A stretch of 64,000 nt of DNA from Bacteroides ndongoniae. Lineage in GTDB: Bacteria > Bacteroidota > Bacteroidia > Bacteroidales > Bacteroidaceae. The notes below the pieces were generated by a model. It had not been told where the DNA came from. It did no database searches and saw nothing but the letters and a program-made list of their open reading frames with translations. The stretch is from assembly GCF_900108345.1 (NCBI RefSeq), contig NZ_FNVV01000013.1, positions 302,142 through 366,141 of the forward strand. The letters run 5' to 3'. The translations under genes were made by a program, and so were the position numbers. Of this stretch, positions 36,024 through 44,417 are shown in pieces; the stretch's first letter is position 1, and each line of letters starts with the position of its first letter.

Positions 36024-37127
36024 ATGAAGTGCTATTATCTATACCTGTTGTTTTTGCTGTTGGTTGGTGGGATTCCGGCACTGGATGCCAAAGGTTCCGA
36101 TAATGTTTTCAATGGGGATAATCCTGCTGTGAGGTATATTGGCCGGACCTGGGTTGCGCATGATGGTTCGGTAGCTTTCGATTGGGTAGGGACATATTTT
36201 GAAACCCGTTTTACAGGTGGACATGTTTCAATCAAGGTCTCTGAAACAGGAGAGAGTTATTATAATGTGTTTGTTGATGACCGGTTGCATAGGGTTGTTA
36301 AAATAAGTGGAACGGACACACTGGTCAATTTGGTATCGGGGATAGATAAAAGCCTTCATCGTCTGAGAGTTCAGAAGCGGACGGAAGGAGAATTCGGACG
36401 GACTACTGTTCATCAGTTTCTCCTTTCCGATTCGGGCTATTTGAAAGAAGAACCGGTGAAGCGTTCCCGCCACATTGAGTTTATCGGAAACTCTTTGACG
36501 TGTGGATACGGGGTGGAGGGAAAGGACCGTAATGAACCGTTCTTGTTGGAAACAGAAAACTGTAATATGGCTTTTGCTGCTATGGTTGCACGCTATTTCA
36601 ATGCGGATTACACATTAATAGCGCATTCTGGCAGAGGGGTTGTACGCAATTATGGAGATTCTGTACGGGTGTCGGAAGTGACGATGAAAGACCGGATGTT
36701 GAATACATTTGATGAAGATCTTACGATTAAGTGGAACTTTACGGATTATCATCCCGATCTGGTTGTGGTCAATTTAGGTTCAAACGATTTTTCGACGGAA
36801 CCTCATCCTTACAAATCAGAGTTTGTAAAGGGATATACGCAACTGGTTATGCAATTGCGGAAGTATTACGGAGATATTCCCATCATCTGTGTTTATCCGG
36901 TGGCTATGCAAGCACCTGTCTTTGAACATTATCAGGCTGTTATCGATGAGCTTAATGATTCGAATGTTTTCTTATTGAGACTGGATAAGAACCTTTATAA
37001 TAGAACTACGGATATGGGAGCTGCATGGCATCCGGGCTATTCTGCTCATAAAAAAATGGCAATGTGGCTTATTCCTTATATTGCTACGGTTATGGGCTGG
37101 GATTTGACGGACGAACCTGTTGTTTAG
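36024..37127 (+). CDS. CE2-like SGNH-fold esterase
   Basis: 367 residues with a signal peptide. An N-terminal jelly-roll (about 30-140, RTWVAHDGSVAFDWVGTYFE) precedes an SGNH hydrolase domain with the nucleophile S157 in FIGNSLTCGYG, the NLGSND block, and the late histidine in AAWHPGYSAHKK. This two-domain order is that of carbohydrate esterase family 2 deacetylases. Predicted role: removing acetyl or similar esters from the glycan. Confidence 0.87.
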   Translation: MKCYYLYLLFLLLVGGIPALDAKGSDNVFNGDNPAVRYIGRTWVAHDGSVAFDWVGTYFETRFTGGHVSIKVSETGESYYNVFVDDRLHRVVKISGTDTLVNLVSGIDKSLHRLRVQKRTEGEFGRTTVHQFLLSDSGYLKEEPVKRSRHIEFIGNSLTCGYGVEGKDRNEPFLLETENCNMAFAAMVARYFNADYTLIAHSGRGVVRNYGDSVRVSEVTMKDRMLNTFDEDLTIKWNFTDYHPDLVVVNLGSNDFSTEPHPYKSEFVKGYTQLVMQLRKYYGDIPIICVYPVAMQAPVFEHYQAVIDELNDSNVFLLRLDKNLYNRTTDMGAAWHPGYSAHKKMAMWLIPYIATVMGWDLTDEPVV

Positions 37128-37192
37128 TATCGTGCATGAGGAAAAGACGAGGTTGATGAGATAATGCTTTTTAATGAATAGACTATAAAACT

Positions 37193-38716
37193 ATGAAACG
37201 ACTTTTTTTGATTTTGACTATATGTCTGTATGTTTTGTTTGGACTATCTCCATTGGGTTGCCATGGGCAGAATAAGGCAATAATGGGAGTCAAACCTATT
37301 ACTGGAACATGGATAAATCTGGCTTATCAGGATGTGCGTAATAAGTATACCAATCCACAGCATTTTGACCATACCGACCCTGCGTTGTGGCGTCAGAAGG
37401 TAAAAGAGCTTTCGGAAATGGGTATCGAATATCTTGTATTCATGGCTGTAGCCAATGAAGGGAAAGCCTATTATCCTTCCAAGTTGATGCCTCATGTATA
37501 TCCTTCTGGGAAAGAAAGTCCCGTAGATGCTATTATGGATATGGCGGGTGAATTGGGGCTTAAAGTATTTATGAGTACGGGTTGGGCCAAAAATCAGGAT
37601 GATAATCTACAGGATCCGGCTATCAAGCAGCGTCAGCTTCAGATGATGGAGGAACTGGCTGTTTTGTATAAGAATCATACTGCTTTTTATGGTTGGTATT
37701 TGCCGGTAGAAGATTGTCTTTGTCCGATTTTTGCCGAACATGCCGTACAGGCTGTCAATACGTTGGTCGAAAAAGCTAAAGCATTGACTCCGGGGAAGAA
37801 GACGCTGATTTCTCCTTATGGCATTGTGGATTCAGCCTTTGACGATCCGGCTTATGAGAAACAGCTGGCCAAGTTGAAGGTCGACATCATAGCTTATCAG
37901 GATGAGGTAGGCTGTGTGCGTGAGCAGTTCCCCCTTCCACGTTTAAAACGTAATTGGAAGAAGTTGCGTGCCATTCATGATAAACTGGACATCGCATTAT
38001 GGGCCAATTGTGAGACTTTTACTTGGGAGAACCATACAAACGACCGTTCTTCGGCCTTGATACCGGCTGCTTATCCGCGTCTTTTGTCACAACAGGCTGC
38101 TGCTTCTGCCGCAGAGGTTGAGACTATCATTTCTTTTATGATGTATAGTCTGTTTGACAAGCCGTCCTCTTCGTTTCAGTTAGGTCAACCAGGATGTTCC
38201 AATAAAGCTTATATGAATTATATGGATTGGAGCCGGGGAGAAACATATTGGGGATTGTTAGGCGCTTCTTTCATGGGTACACTGAAAAGCAAGAATTCGG
38301 TCTGCACCGAGAGTAAAGAATGCGGGATGCTGGTAGACAGTAGGCTGTCCGAAGAAAATCCCAAAGATCCCTGTTGGGCTGTTTTTACCCCTGGCTATCA
38401 TGAATTGTTGTTCGATTTGGGGACAGATGATTCTCCTTTGGATAAAGTTATGCTACGAGGATTGAATTATGTTCCGGAAAATATCGGTTTGCCGGAAACT
38501 GTCAGTCTGTCTGTTTCCGATGATGGGAAACAGTATCATCTGATATCAGTGAAAACGGTAGAACATTGGCCAAATGCAAAGCATGACGCTTGGATTGAAG
38601 GCGTCTTGTTTGATAAGCTGAACTTAAAATCCCGTTATGTAAAAGTTGCATTTGAATCATCGTATCAAGTATATCTAGATGAAATATTTTTTAATCCGAC
38701 GGTTATAAAAGAGTGA
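37193..38716 (+). CDS. DUF4434-like lipoprotein with C-terminal beta-sandwich
   Basis: 507 residues; lipobox LSPLGCHG. DUF4434-like barrel at about 35-340 (ITGTWINLAYQDV, LSEMGIEYLVFMAVA, YYPSKLMPH, AGELGLKVFMSTGW), then a beta-sandwich resembling discoidin/DUF5109-type domains (about 370-507). Candidate catalytic residues: E173 in GWYLPVE and E274 in WANCETF, 101 apart. A 65-base gap precedes it, the longest in this part of the operon. Confidence 0.82.
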   Translation: MKRLFLILTICLYVLFGLSPLGCHGQNKAIMGVKPITGTWINLAYQDVRNKYTNPQHFDHTDPALWRQKVKELSEMGIEYLVFMAVANEGKAYYPSKLMPHVYPSGKESPVDAIMDMAGELGLKVFMSTGWAKNQDDNLQDPAIKQRQLQMMEELAVLYKNHTAFYGWYLPVEDCLCPIFAEHAVQAVNTLVEKAKALTPGKKTLISPYGIVDSAFDDPAYEKQLAKLKVDIIAYQDEVGCVREQFPLPRLKRNWKKLRAIHDKLDIALWANCETFTWENHTNDRSSALIPAAYPRLLSQQAAASAAEVETIISFMMYSLFDKPSSSFQLGQPGCSNKAYMNYMDWSRGETYWGLLGASFMGTLKSKNSVCTESKECGMLVDSRLSEENPKDPCWAVFTPGYHELLFDLGTDDSPLDKVMLRGLNYVPENIGLPETVSLSVSDDGKQYHLISVKTVEHWPNAKHDAWIEGVLFDKLNLKSRYVKVAFESSYQVYLDEIFFNPTVIKE

Positions 38717-38743
38717 AGGTAATTTTTTTTAAGAATAGGTAAA

Positions 38744-40043
38744 ATGGTTGTAATGAAAGTCGTATTATTGAGAAAATGGTATATTTTGTGTCTTCTATTG
38801 TGTCTTTGTGGGCATGTGGACGCACAAAACAAAGAATACTGGCTTGATGGAGTATATCAGGCTTTTTATTGTGTACAGGATTGGGGGATGCCACAAAAAA
38901 ATCAAGCGGTAGTTTGAACCCCTTCTCTCTTGACTGTAAATGGAGTTACGTATAAGCGTGGAGTGGGGGGCATTCTATCAAAAACTTCAGCCATATGGTT
39001 GGACTTATGTCAATATTGATGATGGCTGGCAGGCTGCTGATCGTTTGGCGGACGGTGTGCTTCCGGCAAATGAGAAGTTTTCGGATATTGAGGGACTGTC
39101 TGCATATATCCATTCATTGGGACTGAAGTTTGGTATCTATTCCTCTCCCGGTCCAACCACTTGCGGCAGTTATTTGGGAAGTTACCGTTTTGAGCGGCTT
39201 GATGCAGAAACGTGGGCTAAGTGGGGAGTTGATTATTTGAAGTATGACCACTGTGGATATATGGACGTTCAGAAGAATACGGAAGAAAGTACCATCCAGG
39301 AACCTTATATTGTCATGCGTAATGCTTTGGATGAGGTTAAGCGGGATATTGTCTACTGTGTAGGCTATGGAGCTCCCAATGTTTGGAATTGGGGTAAAGA
39401 AGCAGGAGGTGATTTGTGGCGTACGACACGCGACATTACCGATGAATGGAATGTAGTTACGGCTATCGGGTGCTTCCAGGATGTTTGTGCTCGGGCTACG
39501 GCTCCGGGATATTACAATGACCCGGACATGCTGGTAGTGGGTAAATTGGGGAAAGCATGGAGAAACGAGGTGCAAGAGTCTGCTCTTACTCCGGACGAAC
39601 AATATGCTCATATATCATTGTGGTGCCTTCTGTCGGCTCCGTTATTAATCGGTTGCGATATGGCTTCTTTGGATGACTTTACATTGAATTTGCTGACTAA
39701 CAGTGAGGTGATTGCTGTTAACCAGGATCCTTTAGTCAGTCCGGCTGTGAAGATCCCGGTAGAGAACGGGCAGATCTGGTATAAGAAACTTTGTGATGGC
39801 TCTTGGGCAATAGGTCTGTTCCAGATGGATCCTTATTTTGTATTATGGAATCAAGATGAAGCAGAGAAAATCCAAACCGTTAACTATGACTTGAAATTGA
39901 ATTTGAAGCAAATGGGACTGAGTGGAAAGGTCTTGATCAGGGACTTGTGGAGGCAGAAAGACATCGGTATATATGATGGGGAATACACTGCTGAGGTCCC
40001 TTATCATGGAGTACAACTGATAAAGGTAATTCCCTTACCATAA
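38744..40043 (+). pseudogene. GH27 alpha-galactosidase, broken
   Basis: The first frame (ATG 38744 or 38753) gives a signal peptide and the beginning of an NPCBM-type domain (EYWLDGVYQAFYC), then stops at TGA 38915-38917. A run of seven A residues at 38894-38901 suggests one frameshift. The NPCBM frame reappears (LTVNGVTYKRGVG), then near 38966 it jumps to the GH27 frame inside the catalytic barrel (FYQKLQPYGWTYVNIDDGWQ). The GWNSWN start of the GH27 domain is missing, so there is an internal deletion plus frameshifts. The downstream 367-codon frame keeps LKYDHCG (nucleophile) and DPDML but cannot fold a complete barrel. Last gene of the PUL. Confidence 0.85.
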
Positions 40044-40056
40044 TCCGGGCCGGGTG

Positions 40057-40160
40057 ATAATATGACTGGTATTATACATGATTCCACTTTTTACGCAAAA
40101 TTATAATTTAATATCCTGAAAGTGAAAGTCGTAGATCGAGAGTTTTTGTAAAAAAATGAG
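40057..40160. other. AT-rich gap at the right end of the PUL
   Basis: A small hairpin ATAATA / TATTAT at 40057-40075 lies after the GH27 remnant. No gene or clear promoter. The composition changes sharply at about 40160. Confidence 0.4.
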
Positions 40161-40244
40161 TGGGGCGGCGTACCATCTTCCGGAGGTGGCACTACGGAAG
40201 AAGGTGGCGGCACCGGCGAGCCGGGCGAAGATCCGTTGGGCTGA
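40152..40244 (+). pseudogene. 3' remnant of a lost gene (Gly/Glu/Pro-rich tail)
   Basis: After a TAA at 40149 the frame reads KNEW, then VPSSGGGTTEEGGGTGEPGE and DPLG before TGA at 40242. It has no start and is GC-rich, unlike the AT-rich DNA to its left. Such tails are seen at the C-terminus of Bacteroides HU-like DNA-binding proteins. It is followed by a terminator-like hairpin. Best read as the tail of a gene removed when the PUL block arrived or was rearranged. Confidence 0.6.
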
Positions 40245-40266
40245 TGCCGAAACGGGAGGCAGGAAT

Positions 40267-40306
40267 GGCGGTGTGGGGCATTCGGTCCCACATCGCCTTC
40301 TGTGTG
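40267..40306. terminator. Hairpin shared by the lost gene and the porin gene
   Basis: GGCGGTGTGGG / CCCACATCGCC 11-bp stem with one wobble, loop GCATTCGGT, followed by a T/G-rich stretch. It ends at the porin stop codon, so it may serve both directions. Confidence 0.6.
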
Positions 40307-40307
40307 T

Positions 40308-41366
40308 TTAAAAGCGTACCATCAGTTCCAGCACCACTTTGTCTTGTTCGGACTCTTTGGCGATGCTGTGCTTGGCGTAGAAGTATTTTTCGAAGTTCAG
40401 TCGCAGGTCGGTACGGAAGGCCTTGCTGAGGCTGAAGGTGATACCGCCGGTCAGACGTTGGCGCTTGTAGTCGGTGGTAACCAGGGCGCCGGTAGTCTCG
40501 TCGGTGGTTTTGGCGTCGCTTTGGTCGGTCATCATGTCGTAGCGTGCCAGGAAAGACATCTTGGTGAAGGGACCGTTCTTCAGCGGAAGGTCGTAGTTGA
40601 TAAAGGCATCTACGGCCTGCACATCGTCGAAGGCATTCTTCGAGTAAGTTTTGTACAGGTACTCGCCTTCGATGTGGAAGCGGCCGAATTCGTAGTACGC
40701 GCCGATGTCGTACGATTGCATCCGGATGTCTTCCGGCTGGATGGCCTGTACGCTCAGGGTCAGATTCAGTCCTTGGGTGAGGAACATGGCTGCTTTGGCC
40801 GAGTAGTTCACTTCCTTGTGCCATACCTTCTGGTTGGTCAGTCCCGTACCGTTGTACAGACCTCCTTCGATGGTGACAGGCATGTCGGTAGGCAGCTTAT
40901 AGCCTAACGTCAGACCTACGTCGCGCACGTTGCCTACTTGCTTGGCGATGAACGAACGGTTGGCGAAGTATTGCTGGTGGGGCGAGCGGTGGGCATCGAT
41001 GGTGAAAGGCACACGCATCTGTCCGGCCGTTACGGCCAGGCCCTTGAGCGGGAAGATACGGGCATAGGCGTCGAGCATCTTGATCTGTCCCTCGTCCGAC
41101 AAATCTATTTCGGCTTTATAGGCCACGCTGGGCAGGATGTTGCCCGTCAGGCTGACGCGGGCGTTGCGTACCTCGAAGCGTCCGGCATTCATGCCCGTCT
41201 GATATTCGTATTTGGCGCGGATGGTTCCGTGCACTTCGGGCAGGTAGTCCTTGCCTTCCAGTTTTTCCTTATTGATTTTCTTTCCGTCTTCGTTGATGGC
41301 TTTTTCTTGAGCCTGAGTAGCCAGTGGCAACAGGGCCATGAGCAGGAGCAGGATGTTCTTCTTCAT
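40308..41366 (-). CDS. Phosphate-selective porin O/P-type outer-membrane porin
   Basis: 352 residues from the ATG at 41366, with signal peptide MKKNILLLLMALLPLATQAQ. The rest alternates hydrophobic and polar residues in beta-strand style and ends with F (LELMVRF), as outer-membrane barrels do. The opening PEVHGTIRAKYEYQTGMNAGRFEVRNARVSLTG is typical of the porin O/P family in Bacteroidetes. The upstream in-frame extension lacks a signal sequence start. Substrate unknown. Confidence 0.88.
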   Translation of the reverse strand: MKKNILLLLMALLPLATQAQEKAINEDGKKINKEKLEGKDYLPEVHGTIRAKYEYQTGMNAGRFEVRNARVSLTGNILPSVAYKAEIDLSDEGQIKMLDAYARIFPLKGLAVTAGQMRVPFTIDAHRSPHQQYFANRSFIAKQVGNVRDVGLTLGYKLPTDMPVTIEGGLYNGTGLTNQKVWHKEVNYSAKAAMFLTQGLNLTLSVQAIQPEDIRMQSYDIGAYYEFGRFHIEGEYLYKTYSKNAFDDVQAVDAFINYDLPLKNGPFTKMSFLARYDMMTDQSDAKTTDETTGALVTTDYKRQRLTGGITFSLSKAFRTDLRLNFEKYFYAKHSIAKESEQDKVVLELMVRF

Positions 41367-41731
41367 TGTTTCTTGTTGTCTGTAGGTTTTCGGCGGCAAA
41401 GTTCGGAAACATGTGTTATGTCTGTGTGTCATACTTGTTTCATTTGTGTTACAGTGTCCGGCTTTTGCAGGCAGGTAGCCGGTGCTTGTCGGATGTCATA
41501 AAAAGGAATAAACGCTGTGTAGTTTCCTAGAAAACACCTACTTTTGCATTTCAGACTTTAAGGTCCGGCCTTGCGGGCAGTAGCGTTGCTGGCTGTCGGG
41601 AGGCGGGCGGATGCAGGATGAAGTCCTTTTTCTGTGCCGTGACTGAACATACGGGGCAGGTATTTCATTATTGATGTACTGTTTACACAGATTTGATTCA
41701 AGAATGTTGGACTTATGCATGCAATTTTATT
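41367..41731. other. Divergent intergenic region between porin and mnmA
   Basis: No gene. It contains TACTTTTG at 41539-41546, a good -7 match for mnmA, giving a leader of about 180 bases, and a weaker minus-strand GAACTTTG near 41395-41402 for the porin. The leader is GC-rich with several possible stems; no known riboswitch recognised. Confidence 0.5.
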
Positions 41732-42820
41732 ATGAATAGAAGTATGGAAGGAACGCAGAAGAAAGTGTTGGTAGGCATGAGCGGAGGCATCGACAGTACC
41801 GCCACGTGCCTGATGTTGAAAGAACAGGGGTATGACATAGTAGGCCTGACCATGTGGGTATGGGGCGACGAACCGGTAGAGGCCCGTCGGCTGGCCGAAA
41901 GTATGGGCATCAAGCATCATGTGGCCGACGAGCGTGAAGCTTTCCGGCAGATAATCGTGCAGAACTTCATCGACGAATACCGGCAGGGACGTACGCCGAA
42001 CCCCTGCGTGATGTGCAATCCTTTGTTCAAGTTCCGCATCCTTACGGAGTGGGCCGACCGTCTGGGGTGCGCTTACATAGCTACGGGTCACTATACCCGA
42101 CTGGAAGAACGGAACGGAAAGATATATATCGTGGCGGGCGACGACGACAAGAAAGACCAGTCGTACTTCCTCTGGCGGCTGGGGCAGGACGTGTTGCGCC
42201 GCTGCATCTTCCCCTTGGGCGAATATACCAAACTGAAGGTGCGCGATTATCTGCGCGACAAGGGCTATACGCTGAAGGCCGACGAAGGCGAAAGCATGGA
42301 AGTCTGCTTCATTCAGGGCGACTATCGCGACTTCCTGCGCCAGCACTGTCCCGAGATAGACGCCGAGGTAGGCAAAGGATGGTTTGTCAACTCCGAAGGC
42401 GTGAAGCTGGGCGAACACAAGGGCTTCCCTTATTACACCATCGGGCAGCGCAAGGGGCTGGAGATTGCCCTCGGCAAGCCTGCCTATGTGCTGAAGATAA
42501 ATCCGCAGAAGAACACCGTGATGCTGGGCGATGCCGAACAGTTGCGTACCCGCTACATGCTGGTCGAGCAGGAGCAACTGACCGATGAGGCCGAGGTGAT
42601 GGGCAGCGACGCTCTGACGGTGCGCATCCGCTACCGCAGCCGTCCCATTCCCTGTTCGCTGCGCCGGCTCGACGACGGTCGCCTGCTGGTACACTTCCAC
42701 GAAGAGGCATCGGCCATTGCGCCGGGGCAGTCGGCAGTGTTTTACATCGGCCGCCGGGTAGTGGGCGGTTCGTTTATCGCCTCACAGCGGGGGATAGGCA
42801 TGTATGTGACCGAGGGGTGA
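41732..42820 (+). CDS. mnmA: tRNA-specific 2-thiouridylase
   Basis: Thiolates U34 of tRNA for Lys, Glu and Gln, using ATP and a sulfur relay. 362 residues from the ATG at 41732; an ATG four codons later is also possible. The PP-loop [10 protein letters not shown] is at the N-terminus; the two catalytic cysteines lie in NPCVMCN and SMEVCFI; ATGHY and the DQSYFLW block are conserved. Convergent with nothing; a large word-repeat region follows. Confidence 0.94.
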   Translation: MNRSMEGTQKKVLVGMSGGIDSTATCLMLKEQGYDIVGLTMWVWGDEPVEARRLAESMGIKHHVADEREAFRQIIVQNFIDEYRQGRTPNPCVMCNPLFKFRILTEWADRLGCAYIATGHYTRLEERNGKIYIVAGDDDKKDQSYFLWRLGQDVLRRCIFPLGEYTKLKVRDYLRDKGYTLKADEGESMEVCFIQGDYRDFLRQHCPEIDAEVGKGWFVNSEGVKLGEHKGFPYYTIGQRKGLEIALGKPAYVLKINPQKNTVMLGDAEQLRTRYMLVEQEQLTDEAEVMGSDALTVRIRYRSRPIPCSLRRLDDGRLLVHFHEEASAIAPGQSAVFYIGRRVVGGSFIASQRGIGMYVTEG

Positions 42821-42824
42821 ATGG

Positions 42825-42955
42825 TGAGTTTTTAAGTTCGTGAGTTTTTGAGTTTATAAGTTTATAATGCTTTCGCTTACCGACTCACTAACTTAAAAAC
42901 TCGCTAACTCAAAAACTCATGAACTCAAAAACTCAACAACTTATAAACTTAAAAA
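42825..42955. repeat. Inverted word repeat between mnmA and the subtilisin gene
   Basis: Left arm: GAGTTTTTAAGTTCGTGAG and GTTTTTGAGTTTATAAG words. Right arm: repeated AACTTAAAAACTCGC and CTCAAAAACTCATG words. The arms can form a long imperfect stem. Similar words recur at 58170-58300. Confidence 0.75.
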
Positions 42956-42971
42956 CTGATACTTATTTATA

Positions 42972-44339
42972 ATGAAACGAATGATTTTGTTACTGACCTG
43001 TGCTTTTACCGTATTCACTGCAGGGGCACAGCAAGATACGCTGAAGTATCGCATCAGTCTGAAAGACAAGGCTGCCACGGAGTATAGCTTGGACAGACCC
43101 GAAGAATTCCTTTCGCCGAAGGCCATCGAACGCCGGAGCAAACAGCATTTGCCCATCGACTCGACCGACCTGCCCGTTTGCCGCAAATATGTCGACGAAA
43201 TACGCCGGCAGGGCGTGAACGTGGTGGTGACGGGCAAGTGGGATAACTTTGTCACCGTCTCGTGCAACGACACAGCACTTATCGGGCGCATTCTTTCGCT
43301 CCCCTTTGTCCGCATGGCCGAGAAGGTATGGACGGCTCCCAAAGGCCCTTCCTTCTCCGAACGGCGCGACTCGCTGGTGAACCGTCCTACCGTCTATCGC
43401 GACAGCATTTATGGAGCTGCCATCACGCAGATACAGATGAGCCGGGGCGACAAGCTGCACCAGGCGGGCTTCCGCGGACAAGGCATGACGATAGCCGTGA
43501 TAGACGCCGGCTACCATAACGTTGACAGCATAACGGCCATGCAGAATATCCGCATTCTCGGGGTAAAGGACTTTGTGAACCCTGCGGCCGACATCTATGC
43601 CGAGAGCAGCCACGGCCTCAGCGTACTGTCGTGCATCGGAATGAACCGTCCCAACGTGATGATAGGTACCGCACCCGAAGCCTCCTTCTGGTTGCTGCGC
43701 AGCGAAGACGAGTATTCCGAGCACTTGGTAGAGCAGGACTATTGGGCAGCGGCGGTCGAGTTTGCCGACAGTGTGGGCGTGGACGTCATCAACACCTCGC
43801 TGGGTTACTATTCCTTCGACGACCCGTCGAAGAATTACCGCTTCCGAGACCTCGACGGACACTACTCCCTGATGTCGCGTCAGGCATCGCGCGTGGCCGA
43901 CAAGGGCATGATACTGGTGTGCAGCGCCGGTAATTCAGGGCAGGGCTCGTGGAAGAAGATTACCCCTCCGGGCGATGCCGACAATGTCCTGACCGTGGGT
44001 GCCATCGATAAGAAAGCCCTGCTGGCACCGTTCTCCTCCATCGGTAATACGGCCGACGGTCGTGTGAAGCCCGATGTCATGGCGGTGGGGCTGGGAGCCG
44101 ACGTCATCCGTACCGATGGCAATCAGGGCAGAGCCAACGGAACCTCTTTCTCTTCGCCCATCATGTGCGGCATGGTCACCTGTCTGTGGCAAGCCTGTCC
44201 CACGCTGACGGCCAAGGAAGTCATCGAACTGGTTCGCCGTTCGGGCGACCACGCCGACTTCCCCGACAACATTTACGGTTATGGCGTGCCCGACATGTGG
44301 AAGGCTTATCAGGAATATCAGGCTACAGCCAGCCGCTGA
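42972..44339 (+). CDS. Secreted subtilisin-like serine protease (S8)
   Basis: 455 residues with signal peptide (cleavage near TAGAQ), a prodomain-like region (about 25-120) and a subtilase domain. Catalytic triad: D178 in AVIDAGY, H214 in ESSHGLS, S392 in ANGTSFSSP; the oxyanion Asn region is VCSAGNSGQG. The ASSHG-type His motif and lack of C-terminal sorting domain suggest a periplasmic or exported maturation or degradation protease; substrate unknown. Confidence 0.93.
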   Translation: MKRMILLLTCAFTVFTAGAQQDTLKYRISLKDKAATEYSLDRPEEFLSPKAIERRSKQHLPIDSTDLPVCRKYVDEIRRQGVNVVVTGKWDNFVTVSCNDTALIGRILSLPFVRMAEKVWTAPKGPSFSERRDSLVNRPTVYRDSIYGAAITQIQMSRGDKLHQAGFRGQGMTIAVIDAGYHNVDSITAMQNIRILGVKDFVNPAADIYAESSHGLSVLSCIGMNRPNVMIGTAPEASFWLLRSEDEYSEHLVEQDYWAAAVEFADSVGVDVINTSLGYYSFDDPSKNYRFRDLDGHYSLMSRQASRVADKGMILVCSAGNSGQGSWKKITPPGDADNVLTVGAIDKKALLAPFSSIGNTADGRVKPDVMAVGLGADVIRTDGNQGRANGTSFSSPIMCGMVTCLWQACPTLTAKEVIELVRRSGDHADFPDNIYGYGVPDMWKAYQEYQATASR

Positions 44340-44417
44340 TTCTGCCCACTCGTCTGCCGGAAGTTCCCGTCGTTTGAAACGATTTGTTTGTCTTACTTAA
44401 AATCAGAATCCGCAAAG

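Noticed and set aside
38915..38917. TGA as selenocysteine in the GH27 gene
   Set aside because: No SECIS-like context, and the frame is further broken downstream by a deletion.
40192..40824. 210-codon minus-strand frame across the porin 3' end
   Set aside because: Out-of-frame shadow of the porin gene running into the terminator hairpin.
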